Shown: positions 19,301 to 28,571, counted from the stretch's first letter. The stretch: DNA of 47,258 bases from Flavobacterium araucananum (GCF_002222055.1 NZ_MUGS01000018.1:1-47258), one strand, 5' to 3'. Translations and numbers: made by a program. Notes: generated by a model not told the origin, from the sequence alone.

Positions 19301-20170
19301 TACGATGCTAATAACACAGAACTTTCGAGCCCGCTTCCTGATCCCTTTATCACCGCAACACAAACAATAAGAGTAGAGGTTGTAAATCCAAGTAATAGCA
19401 ATTGCAGCGCCACAACGACTATTCCGTTTATAGTTCATCCAGTTCCTAAAATCAATTTGGAAGGAGAGGAATTGGTATGCAGTAACCTGCCTACTTTTAC
19501 TAAAGAAATTGATGCAGGCCTTTTGGATTCTAGTACAATGAGTGATTATGATTATTCCTGGTTTTTTAATGGTACTGAAATACCGGGTGAAACCAGTTAT
19601 AATTTGGTAGTAAGTAAATCAGGTGTTTATACAGTTGAGGTACTAAGCAAACAAACCCACTGTACCAGAATACGCATGATAAAGGTCTCAGCATCAGATA
19701 TTGCGTCAAACATAATAACTGTTGTTGATCAGTCCAATACGATTACTGTTTCCGTTTCAGGAAGTGGTGATTATGTATATTCACTGGACGATAAGAATGG
19801 TGATTATCAAAAAGAGAGCAGTTTTGTAAATATTCCTGCAGGAATTCATACTGTTTATGTAAAAGATCAAAATGGCTGCGGAACGATTGAAAAAGAAGTC
19901 GCGGTCTTTGGAATTCCAAATTTTTTCACACCCAATCAGGATGGTTATCATGATTACTGGAATATTGAAGGAGTCAATGCGGCTTCAAATGCAAGTACTA
20001 CAATTCAGATTTTTGATAAGTATGGAAAACTTTTAAAGCAAATTACTCCTTTAGGCCAGGGATGGGACGGAACTTATTTGGGAGCTCAGCTGCCATCGGA
20101 TGATTACTGGTATGTCATTAAACTCGAAGACAGTCGAATCTTTAAAGGGCATTTTTCTTTAAAAAGGTAA
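16355..20170 (+). CDS. Large T9SS type B surface protein with PKD domain and CDD-x-x-DG modules
   Basis: The 1271-residue exported protein has a signal peptide near 1-26; ATG 16373 is an alternative start six codons later. An N-terminal propeller-like region (about 30-370) has WYFGENAGIKF and VEVFDFESSTG. A PKD domain lies at about 390-450 (WDFGDGNTSNQISPIHTYAAAGNYTVKV). At least six modules follow, each opening with C-D-D/N-x-x-x-D-G-x-x-x-F (NLCDDNNDGFYKFDLT, QCDDDIDGFSLFNL, QCDDNQDGFYAFGT and others). The C-terminus is the gliding-motility/T9SS type B sorting domain (IPNFFTPNQDGYHDYWNIEG ... IQIFDKYGKLL ... WYVIKL ... FKGHFSLKR). Such proteins are secreted to the cell surface and are often adhesins. 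Type B substrates usually depend on a partner such as SprF; none is encoded here. Confidence 0.9.
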   Translation: MKKVIFMKHIFILFFFYFHITFCFSQAEASVWYFGENAGIKFHPDGSVTPLLDGKLNTLEGCATLSDTNGDLMFYTDGITIYNKNHQVMLNGTDLKGDASSTQSATIVQKPGSSNLFYVFTTDAVARVNGLMYSEIDLNLDGGLGGVTALKNVRVYTPTCEKLSIVKHSNNVDYWIITHGWKNNTFYAHLLTASGLNTIPILSNLGIVVEGEPYYTQGYMKVSPNGKKIVLCHQFLSSVEVFDFESSTGVVSNAKVVNNGNQPYGTEFSPNSEVLYVSLQIMRRIYQYDLNAADIKSTEKLIANTPSFLGALQLGPNNKIYIANYESTNLGVINDPNILGLGCNLQTSTVNLSRRNSMLGLPAFNQSFFNPSFTLKNLCLGSATEFSLNSSPIITSADWDFGDGNTSNQISPIHTYAAAGNYTVKVSVTSALGTTLKSKEIIISSLPNVSKPNDINLCDDNNDGFYKFDLTAQNRAILNGQDSSLFLINYFSNNMRIASPNAYTNAVAYQQEVITAEVFNKINPKCKSSTSFTIYVFNTPEIALPANLSNLNICDNKTFGTENDGKIIFDLTLKNSEILKGQSPFQFLISYYRDQALSQEIVLPAAYQNMNSTETIFVKVSNKDNPVCFATTSFKIEVSALPVIVSSVDLKQCDDDIDGFSLFNLEESISKITTNSNHQIISFHKTSSDAQNNTNAIVNQTAYVNETVSADKIYVRVSNSNNCYQIAQLNLIVSTTQIPLSYSKTFIQCDNTVSGANSDGVTSFDFSDVSSEIKNLFPSGQELDISYYQNVNDALAEKNAIANISNYSNTTSPYMQIIFIRADSRVNNDCLGLGGYITLKVEPIPVIKSLIKVQCDDNQDGFYAFGTSGFESELLNGLTDVTVAYFDQNNIALSSPLPNPFVTTSQIVNVVVTNNTTTACSFSSTITFVVDDLPEVFAIDTNLITVCDDEADPLLQDGKYAFDTSTFESTLLASQTGMRVHYYDANNTELSSPLPDPFITATQTIRVEVVNPSNSNCSATTTIPFIVHPVPKINLEGEELVCSNLPTFTKEIDAGLLDSSTMSDYDYSWFFNGTEIPGETSYNLVVSKSGVYTVEVLSKQTHCTRIRMIKVSASDIASNIITVVDQSNTITVSVSGSGDYVYSLDDKNGDYQKESSFVNIPAGIHTVYVKDQNGCGTIEKEVAVFGIPNFFTPNQDGYHDYWNIEGVNAASNASTTIQIFDKYGKLLKQITPLGQGWDGTYLGAQLPSDDYWYVIKLEDSRIFKGHFSLKR

Positions 20171-20329
20171 TTTTTGCCGCCTTTAAAATTGTACAAATCA
20201 AAACTGTATTTTTTGATAGTTTTAAATATTTCCAGTCGAAAGTACTGGTAGTGTTGCAGATTAGGAGTTTTTATAATGTAACTACGTAACTAACTGAAAA
20301 AGAATATAAAATTTTAATTATTGAATAGA

Positions 20330-20366
20330 GAAAGAGACGACCAATAGGTCGTCTCTTTCGTTTTTT
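20330..20366 (+). terminator. Rho-independent terminator after the T9SS protein gene
   Basis: A perfect 13-bp stem (GAAAGAGACGACC, 20330-20342; GGTCGTCTCTTTC, 20347-20359) with the 4-nt loop AATA is followed at once by G and a run of six T. It lies 160 nt downstream of the T9SS gene stop. Confidence 0.9.
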
Positions 20367-20422
20367 ATCTTTTAATAAGGCTTAAAATGCTTTTGCCTTA
20401 CCTTAGTGTTTCAAATTAGGTC

Positions 20423-20620
20423 ATGAAAATAAAATGTAATTTTTGCAATGGTAAATGCATAAGAAATGGATTTCAATCTAACGGAAATCAGCGTTATAAA
20501 TGTTGTGTTTGTCAAAAAAGACAGCAGATTGTCTATAGATATAATGCTTACAAAAGGAATATCAATCAGGAGATAGTGTTGTTCACAAAAGAAGGATTAG
20601 GAATAAGATCCAATGTATAA
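20423..20620 (+). pseudogene. IS1-like transposase N-terminal zinc-finger fragment
   Basis: The 65-residue piece begins with a zinc-ribbon-like Cys pattern (C-N-F-C ... NGNQRYKCCVCQKRQQ), then KEGLGIRS. This is the start of InsA-like/IS1-type proteins, in which the sequence would continue into a helix-turn-helix. The frame runs into foreign sequence at about 20605 and stops three codons later. Directly after it comes the middle of a SusC gene. Only the 5' end of the insertion sequence remains, so an IS-mediated deletion is the likely origin of the junction. Confidence 0.75.
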
Positions 20621-22544
20621 TATTCTGGTTTGGTCATCTCCGGATTACGACATACGAAAATATAAAGATTACTGGCTTGTAAAAAATGAGTCGCAAAATA
20701 ACAGTTATACCGGTACAAATAATAATCCTTATTTTGACAGATTTGAAAGATTACACAGTTTAGACCGCAATGTTTTTAACGGTTTTGTTTCGGCAAGTTA
20801 TGAAATAGCGCCCTGGCTTAATGCTACTGTCAGAACTGGTTTTGATACCTATAATAACAAACAGACAGTTAGGGTTTCAAAAGGGTCTCTGGTTGGTGCC
20901 GGTGTCTCTACAGTTATTCTTAACGGGACTGAGATTTGGGGTGAATCTCTAAAAGGATCTTATAATGAAGGCCTAGGAAGTGGTTATAGTTCTAATACTG
21001 ATTTTATCTTAAATGGAAATAAAAAGATCAATGATTTTGATATTGACGGTCTTTTTGGAGGAACTATTTATTATACACAGGACGAAGGTATTGAGGCCAG
21101 AAGCCAGGGAGGACTTTCTGTTCCTGGGTTCTATTCTTTAAAGGCTTCTGTTACTAATGCTGTTGTGAATTCTTCTGTTTATAAAAGACAGGTAAACAGT
21201 TTTTATGGAAGACTTGCCGGATCGTGGAAGGGAATGGCTTTTCTTGAAGGTACTTTACGAAAGGACTGGAGTTCAACTCTTCCTGAATCTACACGTTCTT
21301 ATCTTTATCCATCTGTTTCAGGCAGTTTTTTAGTCTCAGAAGTTTTACCAAAATTTGATTGGTTAACTTTATGGAAACTTCGCGGTTCCTGGACTTCATC
21401 TAAAACCCCGGCAGGAGTTTATGATATTAATTCGGTTTACAATATTACAACCAATTCCTGGGGAGGTTTAAACTCGGCATCTTATCCTGATGTTATCCGT
21501 GGAAACGAAGTTAGACCCGAGTCAGCCAGTACATGGGAGATGGGAACAGCTGCCAATTTGTTTAAAAAACGTTTGTCATTTGATTTTACTTATTATTCAA
21601 AGAGAATGTACGACTTTTTAACCGCTACCAATGTCAGCAGTGCATCAGGTTTTAGCTCAAATTATATCAATATAGATCAGGAAATTACCCGAAGAGGAGT
21701 TGAACTTACACTAAACTTTACACCAATAAAAACTTCAGACTGGCAATGGGATGTAATGGCAAACTGGTCTAAATATGCACGCTATTATACTAAGCTAGAC
21801 AAAGAATTTTCGGCAGACAGACCCTGGGTAAAAGTTGGAAACAGAGTTGATGCTTTTGTTTTAAATGATTTTCAGAAAAGTGTAAATGGTGCTGTTATTT
21901 ATGAAAATGGGCTACCGGTCTATTCTCCTTATGAGTCAGTTTATGGATATAGTGATCCTGATTGGATTTGGGGGCTGACATCTTCACTTTGTTATAAAAA
22001 TTTCACTTTGAATATTTCTGTTGATGGACGGGTAGGAGGTTTGGCACAAACTACAACCGAAATGTATATGTGGCAGTCTGGAAACCATCCTGACTCTGTA
22101 AATGATATTCGTTACAAAGATATTACTACCGGTACAAGTAATTATGTAGGAGATGGAGTAAAAGTAATTTCAGGTGCAGTAACTTATAATGCTTACGGAA
22201 ATATTACCAGTGATACCAGACAATATGCTTCAAATGATGTTCCTGTTACTTATGAGAACTATGTAAAAAGAATTCATAAAGGTACAGCCTGGGGAGGTAA
22301 TCCATCTCCTGCGGATACTTACAGCACTACTTTTTTGAAATTAAGAGAAGTCTCACTTACTTATAATGTTCCTAAGTCAGTATATAGTTTTATAAAAGCA
22401 AAAAATGCTACAGTATCAGCAATAGGTCAAAATTTATTCCTTTGGGCAAAAGATTTTAAATATTCTGATCCAGATGGAGGAGTTGATAATTTTAGCGATC
22501 CTTCACAGCGTTTTGTAGGTTGCAATATTAAGCTTGAATTCTAA
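20613..22544 (+). pseudogene. susC: SusC/RagA-type TonB-dependent transporter, 5'-truncated
   Basis: The 643-residue open frame matches the C-terminal two-thirds of SusC-like outer-membrane transporters. It starts at the YNILVW-x-x-PDYDI segment, then has beta-barrel repeats (FNGFVSASYEIAPWLNATVRTGFD) and the family landmarks RGSWTSSKTPAGVY, EVRPESASTWEMGTA and ITRRGVELTLNFTP. The end is a typical last strand (NIKLEF). Family members have about 1000-1100 residues. Missing here are the signal peptide, carboxypeptidase-like N-terminal domain, TonB box, plug and first strands. A stop codon lies 9 nt upstream of ATG 20613 in this frame, so the gene cannot extend further. Without a signal peptide and plug it cannot be a working transporter. 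SusD follows after 33 nt. Confidence 0.9.
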
Positions 22545-22577
22545 ATTTGAAAGTAAAAATAATTTAAAATTATTAAT

Positions 22578-24095
22578 ATGAAAAAAATAATCGTTGCAAT
22601 TACAGGTATACTAATGTTTTCTGGCTGTAGTAATTTTGATGAAATCAATACCAACCCTAATACGCCTACCGGGGTAAGTGCTTCACTATTAGCTACAAAT
22701 ATAATTCTGAGTATTGCTAAATATCAAGGCACTGATTCAAAAGAATATATTTCTGAAAATGCTTTGCCAAAATATGTTGGTTATGCTAATGAAGGACAAT
22801 TAGGAACTCAATATAACTTAATAGCCAATTCAAGTTTTAACAAAATGACCATTTTACCTGATATTGATAAAATGTTACTTGCTGCTCAAGGCAGCCCGGC
22901 AGAAAACTCATATAAAGGAATAGGTCATTTTATAAGAGCGTATACTTTTTATATCCTTACCATGAAGATGGGAGATATTCCATACAGTGAAGCAAATCTT
23001 GGACTGCAAGGCAATTATAAACCAAAATACGACGCTCAAAAAGAAGTTTTTATGGGGATTCTTGGTGAATTGGAACAAGCACGTCTTGAATTCTCACAAG
23101 GTTTGACTTTTGATGGAGATCCAACCATTTTTAAAGGAAATCCTCAAAGATGGAGAAGAGCCTGCAATGCATTTGAACTTAAAGTTCTAATGACTCTCAG
23201 TGCAAAAGAGAGTGATGCTGATTTAAAAATTAAAGAGAAATTTGCCAGTATAGTTAATGAAAATATACTTCTTCAAGATGATTCTGATTATTTTGGCTTA
23301 GAGTATAATACCGTAAACCTTCATCCATTATACAGTACAAATGATATGTTTACCGGAAGAACTATTTTAAGTGATATTGTAGTAGACAATCTAAAAAGAC
23401 TAAACGATAAAAGATTGTTTTATTTTGCAGAACCCTCAGCAGATCAAATTGCAAAAGGATTAGCTCAAAACAGCTTTATGGCTTATACTGGTGTAAAAAC
23501 TTCATTAGATTATGGACTAATGAACGCTAATTATGCAGGTGGCAAATATTCTAAAATAAACCTGCGATACCAAACCAAACAAAATAGCGATCCAAGAAGG
23601 CTGCTTACCTATGCAGAGCAGGAACTTATTTTGGCCGAAGCGAGTATTAAAGGCTGGATTACTGCATCAAATGCACAGCTTTATTATGAAAATGGAGTGA
23701 AAGCTGCCTTAAAAAATCTTATGAGTACAGATGCTTCTTTTGCACATGGAAATCCTATTGTGCAAAATGATATTGATACTTATTTTATCGGTGAAGCAGC
23801 ATTTTCGGCAGATGCAGCTACGCAATTGAAGCAAGTTTGGATGCAGCGATATTTGCTCAATTTTTTAGTTGATGCAGAAACTGCGTATTTTGAATACAGA
23901 AGAAATAAATACCCGGATTTTAATATTGACCCGACAACAAACCTAAACGTTAATAGTCCTACTAGTATGCCTATAAGATATTTATATCCTTCTTCGGAAT
24001 TGAATTATAACAGTCAAAAGTTGATGGAGGCCTTAAACCGTCAATTTGGAGGTTATGATGAAATTAATAAGACAATGTGGCTTTTAGCAAATTAG
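22578..24095 (+). CDS. susD: SusD-like nutrient-binding surface lipoprotein
   Basis: The 505-residue lipoprotein has its lipobox at MFSGC (Cys17), followed by SNFDEINTNPNTPTGVS, the typical start of the SusD-like group 2 family. Helical TPR-like core segments include YKGIGHFIRAYTFYILTMKMGDIPYSEA and RRLLTYAEQELILAEASIKGW. The C-terminus has RYLYPSSELNYNSQ. SusD proteins bind glycans or peptides at the cell surface and form a lid on SusC. Here the partner SusC is truncated, so the lipoprotein may be stranded. It forms an operon with the SusC remnant and ends before a terminator. Confidence 0.92.
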   Translation: MKKIIVAITGILMFSGCSNFDEINTNPNTPTGVSASLLATNIILSIAKYQGTDSKEYISENALPKYVGYANEGQLGTQYNLIANSSFNKMTILPDIDKMLLAAQGSPAENSYKGIGHFIRAYTFYILTMKMGDIPYSEANLGLQGNYKPKYDAQKEVFMGILGELEQARLEFSQGLTFDGDPTIFKGNPQRWRRACNAFELKVLMTLSAKESDADLKIKEKFASIVNENILLQDDSDYFGLEYNTVNLHPLYSTNDMFTGRTILSDIVVDNLKRLNDKRLFYFAEPSADQIAKGLAQNSFMAYTGVKTSLDYGLMNANYAGGKYSKINLRYQTKQNSDPRRLLTYAEQELILAEASIKGWITASNAQLYYENGVKAALKNLMSTDASFAHGNPIVQNDIDTYFIGEAAFSADAATQLKQVWMQRYLLNFLVDAETAYFEYRRNKYPDFNIDPTTNLNVNSPTSMPIRYLYPSSELNYNSQKLMEALNRQFGGYDEINKTMWLLAN

Positions 24096-24135
24096 CAAAA
24101 GGTCATATTGATTAGTTTTGTTTTTTTATTTTTTT

Positions 24136-24168
24136 AACGCTGCTCTTTATAATTAGAGCAGCGTTTTT
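24136..24168 (+). terminator. Rho-independent terminator after susD
   Basis: An 11-bp perfect stem (AACGCTGCTCT, 24136-24146; AGAGCAGCGTT, 24155-24165) with an 8-nt loop is followed by T residues. It is 40 nt downstream of the susD stop. Confidence 0.88.
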
Positions 24169-24248
24169 ATTGGCAAATAATAGAAAATAAGAAATCAATT
24201 TTAAAGATTTAAAAATAAATTAATTCAATACAGAATAAAAATAAAGTT

Positions 24249-25079
24249 ATGAGAAGAGTAAAATTTTTGATAGTGATTCTTTTGGCCATGCAAATCAATG
24301 GACAGAATTTAAAAATAATGACTTACAATATTCGTGTAGACCTAGCAGTTGATGGTGATAATGACTGGAGCCACCGCAAAGATTTTTTTACATCCCAAAT
24401 TCAGTTTTATCAGCCCGATGTATTTGGAATTCAGGAAGCGGCACCAAATCAGGTAAATGATATTGCAAGTAACCTTGCTCAATACAGTTTTGTTGGTATA
24501 GGAAGAGAAGGTGTTGGAAAAGGGGAATCCTCTACTATTTTTTATAATAGAGAGCGTTTAAAAATGCTTTTAAATAACACATTTTGGCTTTCAGAAACAC
24601 CCGGTGAAATTTCTTTGGGTTGGGATGCGGCATATAAAAGAGTCTGCACCTATGCTTTGTTTAAAGATTTAAAAACAAAGCAGCTTTTCTGGATTTTCAA
24701 TACCCATTTAGATCATGTTGGTGAACAGGCAAAAATAAATGGTATAAAACTTATTCTTGCTAAAATTAAAGAAGTGAATAATAAAAATTATTCGGTCATT
24801 TTTACTGGAGATTTAAATTCAGAGCCTGAATCAGAGGGCATTTTTCTTCTTAAGAAAGAAATGAAAGATACCAGAGAAGTTTCAAAAACACTACCTTTTG
24901 GTCCTTCTGGAACTTTTAACGGTTTTAAGCACAATGAACCCGTAACACGATTGCTGGATTATATTTTGATATCTAAAGATACTGGTTTTAAAGTAGAAAA
25001 ATTTGCTGTTTTAAGTGATTCAAAAGACTTAAAATATCCATCCGACCATTTGCCTGTTTATGTAGAATTGAGTTATTGA
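24249..25079 (+). CDS. Secreted endonuclease/exonuclease/phosphatase (EEP) family enzyme
   Basis: The 276-residue protein has a signal peptide (1-18, ending MQINGQ) and one complete EEP (DNase I-like) domain. The metal-binding and catalytic motifs are all visible: MTYNIRVD (Asn), GIQEAAPNQ (Glu), NTHLDHVG (His/Asp), FTGDLNSEPES (Asp/Asn) and PSDHLPVYVEL (Asp-His pair). Substrates of the family include DNA, phospholipids and sugar phosphates; secreted forms next to SusCD genes are common in Bacteroidota. It stands 150 nt after susD, beyond a terminator, so it is probably a separate unit. Confidence 0.88.
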   Translation: MRRVKFLIVILLAMQINGQNLKIMTYNIRVDLAVDGDNDWSHRKDFFTSQIQFYQPDVFGIQEAAPNQVNDIASNLAQYSFVGIGREGVGKGESSTIFYNRERLKMLLNNTFWLSETPGEISLGWDAAYKRVCTYALFKDLKTKQLFWIFNTHLDHVGEQAKINGIKLILAKIKEVNNKNYSVIFTGDLNSEPESEGIFLLKKEMKDTREVSKTLPFGPSGTFNGFKHNEPVTRLLDYILISKDTGFKVEKFAVLSDSKDLKYPSDHLPVYVELSY

Positions 25080-25363
25080 AGGAATATATATCCGATTAAA
25101 TAGAAAACCTTTTGATAATTTGTGAGAAAAAAACTAATATATTTAAATTAGCATTAGGGTAAACGGGATAGTAAGAACAAAATGAAGCCTCATTTTGATA
25201 CAAACAAATTCGCTTTGAACAAGATTGAATTTTATATGTAGGCTAGTTTTAAAATAATTAGGTATATTATTAAGGAAAATTAGTTATTTTTATCGTTAAA
25301 AGAAATAGAACTTCCTTACATAATTACGTTTGTTATAATAGAAAAAAATAAAAATTCAGTTAT

Positions 25364-26578
25364 ATGCAAAAACCTGAAATACCTGATAACGAGCATCTTC
25401 GTTTCGAAGCCTTAGATGCTTATAAAATACTAGATACATTGCCTGAAGATGAGTATGATGCCTTAACCAAAATAGCAGCACAAATTTGTGGTACACCCAT
25501 CGCATTGGTCACTTTAGTTGATCATAATCGACAATGGTTCAAATCGCATCATGGTTTAAATGCAACCGAAACTCCAAGGGATTTTGCTTTTTGTGCACAT
25601 GCAATAAACACACCGGATGAATTATTTATTATTCCGGATGCCACTAAAGACGAAAGGTTTCATGATAATCCGTTAACAATTAATGACCCAAACGTAGTGT
25701 TTTATGCAGGCGCTCCGTTAAATACCAAAGACGGTTATTCTTTAGGGACGCTTTGTGTTATTGATACAAAACCAAGAGAAGGTCTTACAGAGAACCAACA
25801 AGAATCATTAAAGGCATTGGCCAATCAAGTGATTTCGCAATTTGAACTTCGTAAAAAAAATAGATTTTTAGAAGATTTGAATGATGAAATTATTAAAAAA
25901 AATGTGCAGTTGGACCAATTTGCTTATCGGCTTACTCATGATTTAAAAGTACCAATACGAGGTATAAATTCATTATTAATTTTTATAAAAGAAGATTATA
26001 AAACACTCCTTGAAGACACAGAATTAGAAGCTTGCATCGATTTAATTTATTCTCGAAATGAATACATGGATTTCTTAATTAATGGAATCTTAGAATATAC
26101 AAAAGTTAGTAACGATCAAATTTGTTTTGAAGATTTTAATGTCGAAAGCACTATTCAATATATAGTTAATAATGGTGCTTTACATATTCCGACTCATATA
26201 AATTTTAGGAATTGCGATACCTTTATAAGGCATTCAAAAATAGGTTTTGTTCAAATTATTCAAAATCTTTTATCAAATACAACGAAACATACCGACAAAG
26301 AAGAATGTAATGTTTGGATTTCACTAACAGAAAATGAAACTAATTATTCTTTTGTTTATGAAGATGATGGGCCAGGTATACCAGAAAAATATTGGTTAAA
26401 AGTATTTGAGTTGTTTGAAACAGTTAACTCAAAATATGGTAAAAATGCCGGTATTGGCTTGTCAACAATAAAAGCCATAGTAGATCGAGTAGTGGGTACT
26501 ATTTATTTGAAGAATAGAGAAGATAATAAAAAAGGTGCTTGCTTTTGTTTTGTTTTACCAAAAGAGTATAACTGTTAA
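25364..26578 (+). CDS. GAF-domain sensor histidine kinase
   Basis: The 404-residue soluble kinase has a GAF domain at about 25-160, of the type with LVDHNRQWFKSHHGL and APL-x-x-x-x-G-x-x-LGTLCVID. A short helix leads to a HisKA-like box with His192 (YRLTHDLKVPIRGI), then an HATPase domain (about 270-400): N-box QNLLSNTTKHT, G1-like DDGPGIPE and G2 GIGLSTIKAIV. There are no TM segments. The GAF ligand is unknown. It has no receiver of its own; the CheY-like gene at 27879 is a possible partner. It stands alone upstream of a long non-coding repeat. Confidence 0.9.
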   Translation: MQKPEIPDNEHLRFEALDAYKILDTLPEDEYDALTKIAAQICGTPIALVTLVDHNRQWFKSHHGLNATETPRDFAFCAHAINTPDELFIIPDATKDERFHDNPLTINDPNVVFYAGAPLNTKDGYSLGTLCVIDTKPREGLTENQQESLKALANQVISQFELRKKNRFLEDLNDEIIKKNVQLDQFAYRLTHDLKVPIRGINSLLIFIKEDYKTLLEDTELEACIDLIYSRNEYMDFLINGILEYTKVSNDQICFEDFNVESTIQYIVNNGALHIPTHINFRNCDTFIRHSKIGFVQIIQNLLSNTTKHTDKEECNVWISLTENETNYSFVYEDDGPGIPEKYWLKVFELFETVNSKYGKNAGIGLSTIKAIVDRVVGTIYLKNREDNKKGACFCFVLPKEYNC

Positions 26579-26680
26579 TTTTTGACGGAAGATTTTATCA
26601 GCCTACAACAAGCATTTTACTTTTTCTTTTAATAAAAGTAGTATCGAAAATTTGTTTGTGAAGCAAGAAAATAGCACTTC

Positions 26681-26984
26681 ACTAGAATTACATCGCCTTT
26701 TAATGATTTTAATTTGGATAAAAGCTCAGAGCTTTTTGGGCAAAAAAGGCGGTAATATTTTTTGGTACTTAGCAAGTCTTTTTTGAAGGTGTAGGCAATT
26801 TCAAAATTGATTTTTAAAAGCGCAAAGTACAACAATAAATGGCAATGTAATTCTGGAAGTAACTGCAATAGTGGAACAATATTGGCGCAAACAGGGTAAT
26901 GGCAGTGACAAAAATGAAACAAAAATTAGTTTTAGTTTGTCATTTTTCAAATAACTTATAAAAAATTCTTTGCTTGATACTATA
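26681..26984. repeat. Long dispersed repeat, copy A
   Basis: This 304-bp segment, starting with ACTAGAATTACAT, is similar over its whole length to 44245-44552, in the same orientation. Examples of shared blocks are GATTTTAATTTGGATAAAAG, TTTTTGGTACTTAGCA, TAATTCTGGAAGTAACTGCA and GTTTTAGTTTGTCAT. Both copies have small indels that break any common reading frame, so I regard it as non-coding. It has no transposase and no terminal repeats that I can see. Confidence 0.85.
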
Positions 26985-26995
26985 ACTTATGGTAA

Positions 26996-27235
26996 CTAAT
27001 ACCGTTTTTGAAATGTATCGAATAAAATTTTCTTTTTTAAACGGTTATTAACAATTTGAAGTGTTATTCCGATTAATGAAATGGCTAAAAAAATCATAAT
27101 CAAAGTGTTTGCTTCGATAGGGATCTTTGGCTCTAGGTTTTTTCCAATAGTTATAATAATCATGGAGAATACTAAATAGTGCTCAGATTTGATTCCAATA
27201 GGAATTGTGTTTGCTAAAGTAATTGCTGTTTTCAT
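26996..27235 (-). CDS. Possible small two-TM membrane protein
   Basis: A 79-residue reading frame starts at ATG 27235 (MKTAITLANTIPIG). It contains two hydrophobic stretches (about 20-32 and 44-61) and a basic C-terminus (NNRLKKKILFDTFQKRY). It lies between the two repeat blocks of copy A and is absent from the shorter spacing in copy B. There is no family match that I know. It may be real or chance. Confidence 0.35.
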   Translation of the reverse strand: MKTAITLANTIPIGIKSEHYLVFSMIIITIGKNLEPKIPIEANTLIMIFLAISLIGITLQIVNNRLKKKILFDTFQKRY

Positions 27236-27375
27236 TTTTCAGTGGTATTTGAATGAAACTTCATTTCTTGTTAATAAATAGTTTTAATTTTGAGTGTTTA
27301 CTAAATCGAATAGATTATCTATCGAAGTTGCAATCACTGCTGACATTGTTAAATTGTTTTTGGAAATAATTATTT

Positions 27376-27516
27376 TATTAATTTTTATTTTTTTTGTTTC
27401 TTAATTCTGACACAAATCTAAGACGATTATAAGAATTGTTTTTTGTTTTTTCGATGAATAGCAGTTTGCTGTCGATCAATAATCAATCTTTATACCTGAA
27501 TTACAGTTGATTATGA
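27376..27516. repeat. Leader-like conserved block, copy A
   Basis: Roughly 140 bp similar to 44584-44720. Shared blocks include TTTTTTTGTTTCTTAATTCTGA, ACAAATCTAAG, a T-rich tract followed by TTTTTTCGATGA, GCAGTTT and GATCAATAATCAAT-like sequence ending in TGCAGTTAAT/TACAGTTGAT. In the other copy this block sits immediately before the TPR/outer-membrane protein gene. It may hold a promoter or regulator-binding site. The rest of 27236-27878 shows no gene; the open frame upstream of ATG 27879 is not supported by family length. Confidence 0.6.
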
Positions 27517-27878
27517 TTTTGTGTCGATAAATTAATATTAAAAATGGAAATCGTCCTTTTTTTTGTTTTTTTTAATATTCAGTTTACTTATTATATAGTT
27601 ACAGACGTTCTACTTATATATAAGAAATTTTAAAAATCAGATGCAATGGCTATTCGATAAAAATTAGATTGAAGTATTAGGATCCCTTTTTAGATTTCGT
27701 TTTTACTGGCTTCCGGATATTTTTTATGAATGAATTACATATAAAATACCAATCGTCGACACTTTTTTTGCAGTTGTCTACACTTTATTATGAATTAACT
27801 AAAAAAGACTCTTGCTTTAAAAGGAATAAAATACCTTTGAAGTTGAATAAGTATGCATCAAACTTTAAAATTAATAAA

Positions 27879-28292
27879 ATGGCAAAATCGTTGAATATAC
27901 TATTAATAGAAGATGATGCAATTGAAGTAATGAAATTCAATAGAGTACTAAAAAGTTTAGAACTCAATCATCGAATCATTGAAGCAAATAATGGAGAAGA
28001 AGCAGTTGATGTATTAAAAAGGAAAGAAATAATACCAGATGTTATTATTTTAGACCTTAATATGCCTAAACTAAACGGTATCGAGTTTTTATCTATCTTA
28101 AAAGCAGATGATGTATTAAAATATATACCAGCAATTATCTTAACTACTTCTAACAATCATAGAGACGTGATGGAGTGTTATAAAATAGGTATTGCGGGCT
28201 ACATTTTAAAGCCTTTGAAATATGAGGATTATGTAGATAGGATAAAAAAAATACTAGATTATTGGAGCACGAATGAATTAATTTCTCAGTAA
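27879..28292 (+). CDS. CheY-like single-domain response regulator
   Basis: The 137-residue receiver domain starts at ATG 27879 (MAKSLNILLIEDD). An open frame continues 51 codons upstream to 27726 but its translation lacks any family support. Visible features are the acidic pair E-D-D after beta-1, the phosphoryl-accepting Asp59 (VIILDLNMPKLNG), the Thr/Ser switch (IILTTSNN) and the conserved Lys (GYILKPLKYEDY). It has no output domain, so it should act by protein binding or as a phosphate shuttle. It is of the Rcp1-like class that often pairs with bacteriophytochrome- or GAF-type kinases. Kinase genes lie on both sides. Confidence 0.9.
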   Translation: MAKSLNILLIEDDAIEVMKFNRVLKSLELNHRIIEANNGEEAVDVLKRKEIIPDVIILDLNMPKLNGIEFLSILKADDVLKYIPAIILTTSNNHRDVMECYKIGIAGYILKPLKYEDYVDRIKKILDYWSTNELISQ

Positions 28293-28571
28293 AAATAAGT
28301 AGCGTTATTTTTTGAATCTAGTACTAGAGATAAGAATTAAAGCTTTAAAATATTTTTTGTTTTTTATGTCATAAACAAATTTAAAACCACTTGAGATTTA
28401 AAACATTTGTAGTGTAAGAAAAAAAGTAGTACTTTACGTTACAATTCTAAAAGAGTTGAATAGCTGGAATTTGAGTTGGGTTTAGCAGTAGTCTTATCTA
28501 CTTTTCGTAATCAAAAACATTCGAAATAATAGAATGTATTCAGATGCCGTATTCATGAAATTTTTAAAACT

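Noticed and set aside
25182..25241. 19-residue frame between the EEP and GAF-kinase genes
   Set aside because: Too short, with no hydrophobic or repeated features and no conservation that I can judge.
26629..26922. 97-residue minus-strand frame in repeat copy A and a related 62-residue frame in copy B (44252-44440)
   Set aside because: Indels between the two copies change the frame, and the hydrophobic Leu/Phe/Cys-rich product has no start signals. A non-coding repeat explains both.
27413..27420. TAGATTTG on the minus strand, matching the Bacteroidetes -7 box, also present at 44618-44625
   Set aside because: No TTTG at the -33 distance in either copy; conservation is explained by the larger repeat, so a promoter cannot be claimed.
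27726..27878. 51-codon N-terminal extension of the CheY-like gene
   Set aside because: The receiver domain starts right after ATG 27879; the extension overlaps AT-rich leader sequence and has no counterpart in the family.
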